53,262 nucleotides of DNA from NCBI GenBank assembly GCA_944321295.1, contig CALUKU010000024.1:1-53262 (forward strand). The letters are read 5' to 3'. The notes below the pieces were generated by a model. That model was not told where the DNA came from. It made no database searches and worked only from the letters and a program-made list of their open reading frames with translations. Positions 1-8,417 of this stretch are shown here, piece after piece; the stretch's first letter is position 1, and every line of letters starts with the position of its first letter. The position numbers were made by a program, and so were the translations under genes. The stretch comes from an uncultured Prevotella sp. GTDB lineage: Bacteria > Bacteroidota > Bacteroidia > Bacteroidales > Bacteroidaceae.

Positions 1-319
1 CAACCAACCGAGAATAAAGCTTATCATAACTACCGTCTGGCGACACACGCTTGACGAACTCCACCGAAATCACATCGTCAGCACTATAAGTCTTCACATC
101 ATCGCTTCCAGGTGTCGGCGTCATGGTGAACGTCGTGTTCATTCGCTTAAAAAGCTTACCTTGCGTCCAATATGTCTGTACATACCCTTCAACTACGCTG
201 CCGTCGGTTAATGTTACTTTAACATGGTCGTTCTCCGGGTCGTAATCCGTAGCTTTTTGCGCCATTGAGAATGTACACAACAGCGACACGGCAAACAATA
301 AAGACAAAATACGTTTCAT
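1..319 (-). CDS. Secreted hypothetical protein, partial (C-terminus outside window)
   Basis: The reading frame opens with ATG at 319-317 and runs off the left edge. The first 20 residues (MKRILSLLFAVSLLCTFSMA) form a classic signal peptide with cleavage before QKA. About 85 mature residues are visible; they are polar and include a stretch resembling a small beta domain (VKVTLTDGSVVEGYVQ, then DDVISVEFVK). I do not recognise the family. It lies 13 bp downstream of menA on the same strand, so co-transcription with menA is likely. Probably periplasmic or outer-membrane associated. Function unknown. Confidence 0.75.
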   Translation of the reverse strand, partial: MKRILSLLFAVSLLCTFSMAQKATDYDPENDHVKVTLTDGSVVEGYVQTYWTQGKLFKRMNTTFTMTPTPGSDDVKTYSADDVISVEFVKRVSPDGSYDKLYSRLV

Positions 320-332
320 CAAACCTTCCGAT

Positions 333-1232
333 TTAACCTAACAAAAATCCAACTGATACGAGTATGCCGTAAAAAAACATGTTGCGGGCCGTAGTGCCAA
401 GAACCATGTTGAGAGCCTTCCCCTTGTTGATACGCACCATACTGCGATAAGCAGCAACATGTAGAACTGCGTAAACCAACGGCAACACTGCCGCCCAGAC
501 ATGCCCATAGTACACGAACGCAGAACCCAATGCGACGGCGGACAAGCCCGAAACTAAATAAGCCATGCGCCCGAACCTATGACCAAGCCTCACGACAAGT
601 GTCTTCTTGCCGGCAGCTGCGTCGTTGTCGATATCACGATAGTTATTTACCAGTAGTAAAGTGTCTATAACCAAACCGCAAGACAGCGAAGCCACAACAG
701 CCTCAGCCGTAACGCATCCCGTAAGAATATAAAACGTTACGCACACTGGAACAACACCGAAAAAAACAAGCACGAGCACGTCGCCAAGCCCGAGATACGA
801 CAGCGATGTGGTATATAGGAAACAGAACAATACGCACAGAGCACCCACACCAAGCGTCCACATTCCGGCATACATCACCAACGGCAAACCAACGGCACAG
901 GCAACAAGCGTAGTCAGAACAATGGCCCGCAACATTGCGCGGGGCGAAATCCATCCTTGGGCGCATGCCCGCCGCGGCCCGAGGCGCATATCGTCATCGT
1001 TGCCTCGCATGAAGTCGAAATAATCGTTTACAAAATTAGCGTCAATCTGCATTATCAACGCAAAAAGCACGCACAGCGCAGCAGGCAGCGCCTTAAACTG
1101 AGCAGCGCCCGTCGTAGCATACGACAACGCCAAGGCTATCATCACGGGTACCGCAGCACCCGAAAGAGTCTTAGGACGCATCGCCAGAAGCCATGCCTTT
1201 GGCGAACCGGGAATTACAACTTTTTCTTTCAT
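333..1232 (-). CDS. menA: 1,4-dihydroxy-2-naphthoate polyprenyltransferase (UbiA family)
   Basis: Membrane prenyltransferase of menaquinone synthesis; it joins a polyprenyl chain to 1,4-dihydroxy-2-naphthoate. The MenA-type N-terminus (RPKTLSGAAVPV) is at about residues 19-30. The first Asp-rich metal/diphosphate motif NDYFDFMRGNDDD is at about 69-81. The second conserved segment NNYRDIDNDAAAGKKTL lies near 200, with 8-9 hydrophobic segments around these. I use the ATG at 1232 (MKEKVVIPG), giving 299 residues; an in-frame ATG 10 codons upstream is possible but adds a non-family tail. The cognate men genes are not adjacent. Family call is firm; chain length of the substrate cannot be read from sequence. 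Confidence 0.93.
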   Translation of the reverse strand: MKEKVVIPGSPKAWLLAMRPKTLSGAAVPVMIALALSYATTGAAQFKALPAALCVLFALIMQIDANFVNDYFDFMRGNDDDMRLGPRRACAQGWISPRAMLRAIVLTTLVACAVGLPLVMYAGMWTLGVGALCVLFCFLYTTSLSYLGLGDVLVLVFFGVVPVCVTFYILTGCVTAEAVVASLSCGLVIDTLLLVNNYRDIDNDAAAGKKTLVVRLGHRFGRMAYLVSGLSAVALGSAFVYYGHVWAAVLPLVYAVLHVAAYRSMVRINKGKALNMVLGTTARNMFFYGILVSVGFLLG

Positions 1233-1246
1233 TAGATGCGAATGTC

Positions 1247-1277
1247 TTGCAAAAGTAAACATTTAATAGTATATTTG
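1247..1277 (+). promoter_or_regulatory. Bacteroidetes-type promoter for the HD-domain/cyclophilin pair
   Basis: A -7 element TATATTTG sits at 1270-1277, with TTGC at 1247-1250 nineteen bases upstream, close to the Bacteroidetes TTTG-N19-21-TAnnTTTG consensus. It would start transcription near 1283, about 60 nt before the ATG at 1347. It overlaps the 5' end of the divergent menA. Confidence 0.6.
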
Positions 1278-1346
1278 CAAGTAATTTACATTATTAAACG
1301 CCACGGCTCAACGCTGGTGACGGCACCCCGAAACTCAACACGCCTT

Positions 1347-1982
1347 ATGGATAATATCGTAAACCTTGATTTAATGGCTTTTGTCGAAACAGACATCCTG
1401 CCACGCTATTCGGCCTTCGACAAGGCCCATGGCCTGCCACACGTAACAAACGTCATAAGGAAATCAATAAAGTTGGCCCAAACCATAGGCGCCGACGTCA
1501 ACATGGCCTATGCCGTGGCCGCCTATCATGATCTTGGGCTTGAAGGTCCTCGAGCCATACACCACATAACAGGAGGAAGAATAATCGCATCTGACGCAAG
1601 ACTGAAAAAATGGTTCTCTCCCGAACAAATAAAGATTATGAAAGAAGCCGTAGAAGACCACCGAGCCTCTGCATCACACGCGCCGCGCAGCATTTACGGA
1701 AAGATTGTAGCCGAAGCCGACCGAGAGCTTGAGCCTGAAACGGTGATACGACGGACTGTGCAATTCGGCTTGGGCCGTTATCCCGAAAAGGGAAAAAACG
1801 AGCAGTGGGAGCGCTTTGCCGAGCATCTTGGCAACAAATATTCGCAACACGGATATATACGCCTATGGATTCCAGGCTCGGAAAACGAGGCCAACCTCAA
1901 ACAGCTTAGGGAACTGATGACAAAAAAAGACGAACTAAGAAAGATTTTCAACAGAATATATGATGAAGAGAAAAACCTTTGA
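1347..1982 (+). CDS. HD-domain phosphohydrolase-like protein
   Basis: A 211-residue protein with an HD-type metal-binding signature: a His in HGLPHVTNV, the HD pair in AVAAYHDLG, two His in HHITGG, and a later Asp in AEADRELE. HD-domain proteins of this size hydrolyse phosphomonoesters or phosphodiesters of nucleotides, but the substrate cannot be inferred here. I start at ATG 1347 (MDNIVNLDL) because the TAnnTTTG promoter at 1270-1277 lies inside the longer frame and the extra 37 residues look non-coding. Its 3' end overlaps the next gene by 23 bp, implying translational coupling with the cyclophilin. Confidence 0.82.
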   Translation: MDNIVNLDLMAFVETDILPRYSAFDKAHGLPHVTNVIRKSIKLAQTIGADVNMAYAVAAYHDLGLEGPRAIHHITGGRIIASDARLKKWFSPEQIKIMKEAVEDHRASASHAPRSIYGKIVAEADRELEPETVIRRTVQFGLGRYPEKGKNEQWERFAEHLGNKYSQHGYIRLWIPGSENEANLKQLRELMTKKDELRKIFNRIYDEEKNL

Positions 1983-2682
1983 CATTATCTATGTTTTCGT
2001 TATTATGGTTGCCATGTCAACCGTAATTATGACATCCACCACGATGCAGGCGCAAACGGCAGACACGCTAAGGCATGAGGTCTTACTCGAAACAGACATG
2101 GGCAACATACGCATAGCCCTATATAACGAAACGCCGCTTCATCGCGACAATTTCATAAAACTGGTAAAACAAGGTTTCTACGACGGACTATTGTTCCACA
2201 GGGTGATGCAGCGCTTCATGGTTCAGACGGGCGACAGCGCCAGCCGCCACGCCCAACCGGGACAAATACTCGGAATGACTGTCAAAGGCGAGAAGATACC
2301 TGCCGAGATACGGTATCCCCGACTTTTTCATAAGCGTGGAGCCGTAGCTGCAGCCCGTGAGGGGGATAATACAAATCCCGAACGAGCCTCGTCAGCCACA
2401 CAGTTTTACATCGTCTACGGACGAAGGTTCAACGACACCATGCTTGACGACGAGCAACTGAAGCTGAACAGGATTACGAACGGACAAGTAAAACTGACAC
2501 CCGAGGTAAGAGAAGCCTATAAGAGCACAGGCGGCACTCCTCACCTTGACGGTCAATACACAGTATTCGGCGAGGTGGTTGAAGGCCTTGACGTTGTTGA
2601 TAAAATACAATGGGTCGAAACCGATAAGAACGGTCGACCGCTAAATGACATCAGAATAATAAAAGCAACGATTGTTAAGTGA
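1960..2682 (+). CDS. Cyclophilin-type peptidyl-prolyl cis-trans isomerase, exported
   Basis: A 240-residue protein with an N-terminal hydrophobic export segment (about residues 8-32, cleavage probably after QAQ) followed by a cyclophilin domain. Recognisable family elements are ETDMGNIRIALY, RDNFIKLVKQGFYDGLLFHR (catalytic Arg of the FHR motif) and a late FGEVVEGLDVVDKI. It catalyses proline isomerisation in protein folding, here most likely in the periplasm. The start ATG at 1960 lies inside the HD gene. A Bacteroidetes-type insertion separates FHR from the ATQFYIVYGRRF strand. Transcription ends at the strong inverted repeat just downstream. Confidence 0.92.
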   Translation: MMKRKTFDIIYVFVIMVAMSTVIMTSTTMQAQTADTLRHEVLLETDMGNIRIALYNETPLHRDNFIKLVKQGFYDGLLFHRVMQRFMVQTGDSASRHAQPGQILGMTVKGEKIPAEIRYPRLFHKRGAVAAAREGDNTNPERASSATQFYIVYGRRFNDTMLDDEQLKLNRITNGQVKLTPEVREAYKSTGGTPHLDGQYTVFGEVVEGLDVVDKIQWVETDKNGRPLNDIRIIKATIVK

Positions 2683-2683
2683 A

Positions 2684-2767
2684 AAGTGAAGGACGAAAAA
2701 TGAAAAATCCATGTGCTCAATTGCTGTAAGGTAAGCACATGGATTTTTCATTTTTCGTCCTTCACTT
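2684..2767. terminator. Bidirectional terminator: perfect 34-bp inverted repeat
   Basis: Arms 2684-2717 and 2734-2767 are perfect reverse complements over 34 bp, separated by a 16-nt loop. The element fills the space between the convergent cyclophilin (+) and pyrophosphatase (-) genes. A/T-rich arm ends give a U-run in either direction. The perfect match is much longer than an ordinary intrinsic terminator. Confidence 0.85.
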
Positions 2768-2770
2768 AAT

Positions 2771-4972
2771 TCATGCCATTGCGACGGTCAGACCGGCCAT
2801 AACAATGCTGACCATTGACATAAGCTTGATGAGTATGTTGAGAGACGGTCCCGACGTATCTTTAAACGGATCGCCAACAGTGTCGCCAACCACTGCCGCC
2901 TTATGACACGGCGAGCCTTTACCTCCGAAATTGCCCTCCTCTATCATTTTCTTGGCGTTGTCCCAAGCCCCACCCGAGTTTGCCATGAAAACGGCAAGCG
3001 TAAATCCTGTTGACATACCGCCTACCAACAGGCCGAGCACACCGGCTACGCCCAGCACCATGCCCGCCACTACGGGGATGGCTATAGCCAACACCGACGG
3101 AAGAATCATCTCACGAAGAGCCGAACGGGTGGAAATCCTTATGCACCGGTCATAATCGGGAACGGCCTTACCCTCAAGTATACCTTTAATCTCACGGAAC
3201 TGACGGCGAACTTCCTCAACCATTGCACCAGCGGCACGCCCTACGGCCCCCATCGTTATGCCGCTGAACAAGAAGGCTGCCATAGCCCCGACGAATACAC
3301 CTACAATCACGTTGGGATTCATCAGATTGACCTGGAAGAAATCAATCATATCCAAAAGCCCGGCATTTGACGGATTGAACACGTCGCCAGCATTGTCGAC
3401 GAACACCCTACCCTCATTCACGGCCCTCACCATGTTAATCTTTATCTCTTCTATGTATGAGGCCAAAAGCGCCAATGCCGTAAGCGCCGCACTACCTATG
3501 GCGAAACCTTTGCCCGTGGCGGCCGTAGTATTGCCGAGGGCGTCAAGGGCGTCGGTGCGTCGGCGCACCTCAGGAGGAAGGCCACTCATTTCGGCATTAC
3601 CGCCGGCATTATCAGCTATAGGGCCGTAAGCATCAGTAGCAAGCGTTATGCCTAACGTCGAGAGCATGCCCACGGCCGCTATGCCAATGCCGTAAAGTCC
3701 CATGGATATGCTCGACGAGCTCATCGACAAGTCAAAGCCGTTGGCGCAAAGATAGCTTGCCATTATGGCTACTGAAATGGTTACTACCGGCACCATTGTC
3801 GAAATCATGCCGGTGCCAATGCCTTTAATGATGACCGTGGCCGACCCTGTTTCAGACGATTCAGCAATACTCTTCGTCGGGCGGTAACTCTGACTGGTAT
3901 AATACTCTGTGGCCCACCCTATTATCACGCCGGCAGCAAGACCGCTGATTACAGAGAATGATACGCCTATCCAATTGTCAATCTTCAAAAGATATAGTAT
4001 TACGAACGTCGCCACGGCAATCAGGCAGGCTGAAACGTTTGTGCCAAGGCTAAGCGAATGGAGAAGATCCTTCATTGTGGCACCATCCTTAGTCTTCACC
4101 ATGAATATGCCCGCCAGCGACAAGAAAATGCCGACGGCGGCGATAAGCATTGGAGCGATGACGGCCTTGAGCTGCATATCGCCATTCATGGCGAACGCCG
4201 TAGCCCCGAGCGCCGCCGTACTCAGGATACTGCCGCAATAACTTTCGTAAAGGTCGGCGCCCATGCCAGCAACATCGCCCACATTGTCACCAACGTTGTC
4301 GGCTATCGTTGCCGGATTGCGTGGGTCGTCCTCGGGAATGTCGGCCTCAACCTTACCGACAAGGTCGGCACCTACGTCGGCGGCCTTAGTGTAAATACCG
4401 CCTCCTACACGGGCGAACAAGGCTTGGGTGGACGCTCCCATACCGAAAGTCAACATTGTTGTGGTTATCGTCACGAGAGCCGTGTTATCTCCTTCGTAAA
4501 ACATGCTAAGAAGCACAAACCAAACGGCTATGTCAAGCAGGCCGAGCCCCACGACGACAAGTCCCATCACAGCACCGCTCCTGAAGGCAATGCGCAAACC
4601 TCGGTTAAGACTCTTGCTGACGGCATGAGCCGTTCTGGCAGACGCATAGGTTGCGGTCTTCATGCCGAAGAATCCGCAAAGTCCCGAAAAGATTCCCCCG
4701 GTAAGGAAAGCAAAGGGAACCCACGGATTCTGCACATGCAAGACATACGACATAAAGGCGAACACAAGGCACAAGGCCACAAAGATGAGAGCCACAACCT
4801 TATACTGCTGCTTAAGATACGCCATGGCGCCGATACGCACATATCCGGCAATCTCTTTCATGCGGGGCGTACCCTCGCTCTCCTTCATCATCGACTTGAA
4901 AAAATACCAAGCCATGGCCAACGCGCATACCGATGCGAACGGAACCAGCCAAAATACCATAGGAATATTCAT
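2771..4972 (-). CDS. hppA: Membrane-bound ion-translocating pyrophosphatase
   Basis: A 733-residue polytopic membrane protein that couples pyrophosphate hydrolysis to H+ and/or Na+ pumping. Family motifs are clear: VGADLVGKVEADIPEDDPRN and NVGDNVGDVAGMGADLYESY in the middle (acidic Mg-PPi ligands), GNTTAATGKGFAIGSA, and GDTVGDPFKDTSGPSLN near the C-terminus. The Ala after GNTT (not Lys) indicates the K+-dependent subfamily. Bacteroidetes members include Na+ and dual Na+/H+ pumps, so ion choice stays open. Start ATG is at 4972. The porin gene lies upstream on the same strand with a 126-bp gap, so a separate promoter is possible. Confidence 0.97.
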   Translation of the reverse strand: MNIPMVFWLVPFASVCALAMAWYFFKSMMKESEGTPRMKEIAGYVRIGAMAYLKQQYKVVALIFVALCLVFAFMSYVLHVQNPWVPFAFLTGGIFSGLCGFFGMKTATYASARTAHAVSKSLNRGLRIAFRSGAVMGLVVVGLGLLDIAVWFVLLSMFYEGDNTALVTITTTMLTFGMGASTQALFARVGGGIYTKAADVGADLVGKVEADIPEDDPRNPATIADNVGDNVGDVAGMGADLYESYCGSILSTAALGATAFAMNGDMQLKAVIAPMLIAAVGIFLSLAGIFMVKTKDGATMKDLLHSLSLGTNVSACLIAVATFVILYLLKIDNWIGVSFSVISGLAAGVIIGWATEYYTSQSYRPTKSIAESSETGSATVIIKGIGTGMISTMVPVVTISVAIMASYLCANGFDLSMSSSSISMGLYGIGIAAVGMLSTLGITLATDAYGPIADNAGGNAEMSGLPPEVRRRTDALDALGNTTAATGKGFAIGSAALTALALLASYIEEIKINMVRAVNEGRVFVDNAGDVFNPSNAGLLDMIDFFQVNLMNPNVIVGVFVGAMAAFLFSGITMGAVGRAAGAMVEEVRRQFREIKGILEGKAVPDYDRCIRISTRSALREMILPSVLAIAIPVVAGMVLGVAGVLGLLVGGMSTGFTLAVFMANSGGAWDNAKKMIEEGNFGGKGSPCHKAAVVGDTVGDPFKDTSGPSLNILIKLMSMVSIVMAGLTVAMA

Positions 4973-5063
4973 AGCACTTGATTTTTAAGGAGCTTCTTCC
5001 GCACGACCGCCGAAAAGTCCGACGCATCATGCCGGCTGACAATCATGCGGAAGAGCGTTTGTT

Positions 5064-5076
5064 ATTGTGACACAAT
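5064..5076. promoter_or_regulatory. 13-bp palindrome upstream of hppA
   Basis: ATTGTG-A-CACAAT is a perfect odd-centred palindrome in the 126-bp gap between the porin stop and the hppA start. It could be an operator or a short hairpin. No regulator can be assigned from sequence. Confidence 0.3.
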
Positions 5077-5098
5077 CATATATCTTACCATGCACCGG

Positions 5099-6205
5099 TC
5101 AGAACCGGAACGACAGCTGGGTGTCAATCATGCTGTAATTCTGACGGGCAAGCGAACGGTCGTTCACGAAAGCGTATTCGGCATTAAACTGCAAGTTCTT
5201 CACTATCACATAGTTAAAGCCTACTTCATAATAAGTCTTTCCAGTGCTCCATTCGGCCTGCGGACGATAAAGGTCGTAACGGGCCTTTACATAAAGCTTC
5301 TTCTTGATTACAGGAGCCACGGCCAAGGCGTAAAAGCCGTCGGCCTTATTGCCTGCGGCATAATTAACATCGTCTTTCTTGGCGTCGCCGCTCTGATTGT
5401 AAACCGTGGTGAAACCATAACCAGTAGAATGAACGTACTCCGAACGGAACGTCCAATCGTTTACGACATACTCGCCGCTTATGGCATAACGGTGCTTGGG
5501 CAGGCTCGTAACGCCGTTTTCACCCTTTCGGGCATAAGAGCCGGTCCAGCCGAACGCGCCTATGCGCAGCCCCTTGACGGGCATAACCCAAGCGCCACCG
5601 ATGACGTCCTTACGATTGTCAACATCCTTAGTATTGATACCTTGGCCGTTGAACACGCCTAACTGATAATGGAACAGCGGACGGCCTGAGGCAGTCTTAA
5701 ACAGATCGCCCTGTATCTGCACGCCAATATCACGTCCGTTTGACGAATGTTCCCCCACCCTGTCGTTAAAGCCAACAAGCTTCATGATGTTTTGCGAATA
5801 TCCCATGAAGGCCTGGTCAATAGGGTGCATGGGGTTCTCGAAGGTGAACGGACGCTTGAACTGTCCTGCCTTAACGTTAAGGAAGGGAAGCTTCTGCCAC
5901 TCGACAAACGCGTCTACAATGCGGGGACTTTCGCCAAGTGTCGACGTGTTGCCGTTAACCTGTGCCTGAACCCTGTAAGCGAAATCGTTAAGTATTCGTC
6001 CGTCAACGGAGAAACGTATCATTCGCAAGTTGAACGTGTTGCTCTCGGCGTCATGCTGGCCGCTATATTGGTATTGCCCGATGACATAACCGCTGAACTT
6101 AGGTTTGCTGAAAATCTTTGCCTTGTCCTGCGCAAACGCCGAAAAAGACATAAGACACGCAACGGCAACGGCATAAGTACGAACTTTACTGAAAAAACAA
6201 TACAT
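5099..6205 (-). CDS. Phosphate-selective porin O/P family outer-membrane protein
   Basis: A 368-residue protein with a signal peptide cleaved after FSAFA, then alternating hydrophobic/polar beta strands throughout. It ends in a C-terminal Phe (QLSFRF), the usual outer-membrane insertion signal. Strand motifs such as FSGYVIGQYQYSG, FNLRMIRFSVDGRI and VKAGQFKRPFTFENP match the porin O/P family of Bacteroidetes. It probably forms a passive channel for anions or small solutes. The name phosphate-selective comes from Pseudomonas relatives and is not evidence of specificity here. It begins 32 bp after the rlmD stop on the same strand, so the two may share a transcript. Confidence 0.88.
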   Translation of the reverse strand: MYCFFSKVRTYAVAVACLMSFSAFAQDKAKIFSKPKFSGYVIGQYQYSGQHDAESNTFNLRMIRFSVDGRILNDFAYRVQAQVNGNTSTLGESPRIVDAFVEWQKLPFLNVKAGQFKRPFTFENPMHPIDQAFMGYSQNIMKLVGFNDRVGEHSSNGRDIGVQIQGDLFKTASGRPLFHYQLGVFNGQGINTKDVDNRKDVIGGAWVMPVKGLRIGAFGWTGSYARKGENGVTSLPKHRYAISGEYVVNDWTFRSEYVHSTGYGFTTVYNQSGDAKKDDVNYAAGNKADGFYALAVAPVIKKKLYVKARYDLYRPQAEWSTGKTYYEVGFNYVIVKNLQFNAEYAFVNDRSLARQNYSMIDTQLSFRF

Positions 6206-6237
6206 GACTTAATACATTATAATCGTTTAATTTAAAA

Positions 6238-7656
6238 TCATCTGAGTTCCAACAAAACCACGTTCTCAACGTGAGGCGTATGCGGGAACATGTCGACAGG
6301 CTGCACGGCCACAACTTTATAATATGCGTCCAACATCGACAGGTCACGGGCTTGCGTAGCCGGGTTGCAGCTGACATACACTATGCGTCCGGGGCGCGCC
6401 CCGATAATCGTCTGTACGACATCGGCGTGCATGCCTGCGCGTGGCGGGTCGGTTATGATTACGTCCGGACGGCCATGCTCGGCAATAAACCCATCGGTTA
6501 GTATGTCTTTCATGTCGCCGGCAAAGAACATGGTGTTGTCAATTCCGTTTATTTCAGAATTAACCTTAGCGTCCTCTATGGCCTCTGGAACATACTCAAT
6601 ACCTACAACCTTGCGGGCGTAACGCGAAACAAAGTTGGCAATTGTACCCGTACCTGTATAAAGGTCGTAGACAAGTTCGCCTCCCGTAAGGCCGGCAAAA
6701 TCACGGACAACAGAATAAAGGCGGAAAGCCTGTTCGGTATTTGTCTGATAAAAGCTCTTGGCGCCTACCTTAAACTTCAAGCCGTCCATTGTTTCGTATA
6801 TGTGGTCATTACCCTTAAACACCTGTAAGTCAAGGTCATTATACGTGTCGTTAAACTTTTGGTTGTCTACATATAACAACGATGTTATCTCAGGGAAAGT
6901 GTCGGCGACATGCTGCAACAATGCCTTGGCACGCTGTTCGTCGCCGTCTTCGTCATAATGGAATTGTATTAAAACCATCCATTCACCCGTGTCTGAATTG
7001 CGTATCACGATGTCGCGCAGCAGGCCGTGTTTGTTGCGAAGGTCGTAAAATGTCATGCCTGATGAATATGCGTAATCACGTATCTCATTCCTTATGCGGT
7101 TATGCAGGTCATCCATCAAGTAACACTTCTCTATCGGCAATATCTTATCAAACGCGCCGGTTATGTGAAAGCCGATGGCGTTCATCTGCGAATACTCCGT
7201 GCCTGATGATATCTCGTCTTTCGTGAGCCAACGCTTGTTGGAGCAACCGAACTCAAGCTTATTCCGGTAGCAGAACGTCTTTTCCGACCCGAGTATGGGA
7301 TTCATCTCGGGCAGTTCGATCTTACCTATGCGGGTTAACTGGTCATACACCTGCTTCTGCTTCATTTTCAGCTGCTCTTCGTAAGGAACGTTCTGCCATT
7401 TGCAACCGCCGCACACGCCGAAATGTGCACACTTCGGCGCTATGCGCATGTCGCTCGGTTTAACCATCCTGGCAATCTCTGCCTCGCAATAGCTGTGTTT
7501 CTTGCGGCGCACCTGCAAGTCGACGACGTCGCCCGGCACGGCAAAAGGTACAAATACTACGAGGTCGTCAACCCTTGCGAGCGACTTACCTTCAGCCGCA
7601 TAATCAGTTATGGTTACGTTCTCAAGAAGAGGTAACGGTTTTTTCTTTCTACTCAT
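6238..7656 (-). CDS. rlmD: 23S rRNA (uracil-C5)-methyltransferase, RumA/RlmD type
   Basis: SAM-dependent RNA m5U methyltransferase of 472 residues. An N-terminal TRAM domain (about 8-65) is followed by the iron-sulfur ligands C76, C82 and C85 (CAHFGVCGGC), with a fourth likely Cys in PIEKCYLMD. Then comes the SAM fold (LVYDLYTGTGTIANF) and the catalytic segment ITDPPRAGMH plus VYVSCNPATQARDL, which carries the nucleophilic Cys. The complete Fe-S set points to the RumA/RlmD group rather than TrmA, though the target uridine (1939 or another) cannot be proven. A promoter-bearing repeat lies directly upstream. Confidence 0.92.
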   Translation of the reverse strand: MSRKKKPLPLLENVTITDYAAEGKSLARVDDLVVFVPFAVPGDVVDLQVRRKKHSYCEAEIARMVKPSDMRIAPKCAHFGVCGGCKWQNVPYEEQLKMKQKQVYDQLTRIGKIELPEMNPILGSEKTFCYRNKLEFGCSNKRWLTKDEISSGTEYSQMNAIGFHITGAFDKILPIEKCYLMDDLHNRIRNEIRDYAYSSGMTFYDLRNKHGLLRDIVIRNSDTGEWMVLIQFHYDEDGDEQRAKALLQHVADTFPEITSLLYVDNQKFNDTYNDLDLQVFKGNDHIYETMDGLKFKVGAKSFYQTNTEQAFRLYSVVRDFAGLTGGELVYDLYTGTGTIANFVSRYARKVVGIEYVPEAIEDAKVNSEINGIDNTMFFAGDMKDILTDGFIAEHGRPDVIITDPPRAGMHADVVQTIIGARPGRIVYVSCNPATQARDLSMLDAYYKVVAVQPVDMFPHTPHVENVVLLELR

Positions 7657-7732
7657 GTCTTACTTTCAAATATGAAGGCAATCCGTCCCTTATTAACCGG
7701 GCCGGTAATTACCTGCTCAAATCTTTGGCAAA

Positions 7733-7870
7733 GATAATGCAAACGAGAGGAAAAGAAAGTTTACTTTCTGTTTCCCGAGTGCAGCTTATCTTATGAAATG
7801 ATAATGCAAACGAGAGGAAAGAAAATTTACTTTCAGTTTCCCGAGTACAGCTTTATCTTATGCAAAGATA
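7733..7870 (-). repeat. Tandem 67-bp intergenic repeat carrying promoter elements
   Basis: Two imperfect copies, 7733-7799 and 7800-7866, share GATAATGCAAACGAGAGG at the left and TTTCCCGAGT in the middle. Read on the minus strand, TATCTTTG -7 boxes occur at 7870-7863 and 7736-7729, the latter well placed to drive rlmD. Each copy contains a GAAAGT-TT-ACTTTC-type hairpin. The single change in copy 2 keeps pairing as G-U on the minus-strand RNA. I recall similar units between genes in other Bacteroidales, so this is likely a dispersed element. Confidence 0.7.
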
Positions 7871-7976
7871 AGACAAAAAAAGGAAACTCGGGGCTATTGT
7901 GCAAAATATCACGAAAAAGAATTGCTTTAACCATACGCAAGTTCTGTATAAGTTTTTATGTCAAAGAATATAGAAA

Positions 7977-8104
7977 CACCCTCGCGGAGGGACATAATTT
8001 ATTATGTCCGCACGCTCCGAAAGAGCGTATGAGTGGTCAATGTCAATAAAATACGTTTCTGCGAAACATGCGGCCATAATAAATTATGTCCCTACACGAG
8101 GGTG
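7977..8104. repeat. Nested palindromic element, copy 1 (GGACATAAT core)
   Basis: The outer arms CACCCTCG/CGAGGGTG (7977-7984, 8097-8104) enclose 24-bp inner arms (7988-8011, 8070-8093) with one mismatch. Each inner arm is itself a palindrome of the form GGACATAAT-NN-ATTATGTCC. Two small hairpins fill the centre (8012-8028, 8055-8067). The architecture is the same as at 25064-25196. It lies in the gap between the rlmD and glutamine synthetase genes. Confidence 0.8.
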
Positions 8105-8211
8105 CTCACTTATATTTCAGGCATAAAAATTTATACCGAATTCACGTTAACTATATACTAAAACAAAGACATGTTATATCATAAAAAAGTCTGCATCCCG
8201 CCAGGCACTCT

Positions 8212-8300
8212 GCAAAAGCTTACCTTTAACCATACAAAAGGTAAGCTTTTAAACGCAAAAAGGCCGCCTTTGGCAATGCCAAAGGCGGCCTTTTACAAAC
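8212..8300. repeat. AAAAGGCCGC word array, locus A
   Basis: Four units of about 20-23 bp, each beginning GCAAAA or CAAAA and containing a purine/GGC/TTT pattern. They pair into two hairpins: AAAAGCTTACCTTT with its complement, and AAAAGGCCGCCTTTGGC with its complement. It lies 118 bp past the end of the glutamine synthetase gene and may serve as its terminator. Related arrays occur at 14902, 22345, 30769 and 38896. Confidence 0.7.
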
Positions 8301-8417
8301 CTTCTTATAAATATCTGAAAAGCAATGGTAAATCAGCCTGCGTCAGATAACCGGCAAACGGATTACCGATATATTTCTTTCAGCAAATTTACTCCTAAAA
8401 TATTATGCGTCAATGAA

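Noticed and set aside
4058-4981. 307-codon frame opposite hppA
   Set aside because: Antisense shadow of a strongly conserved membrane pyrophosphatase; no family features of its own.
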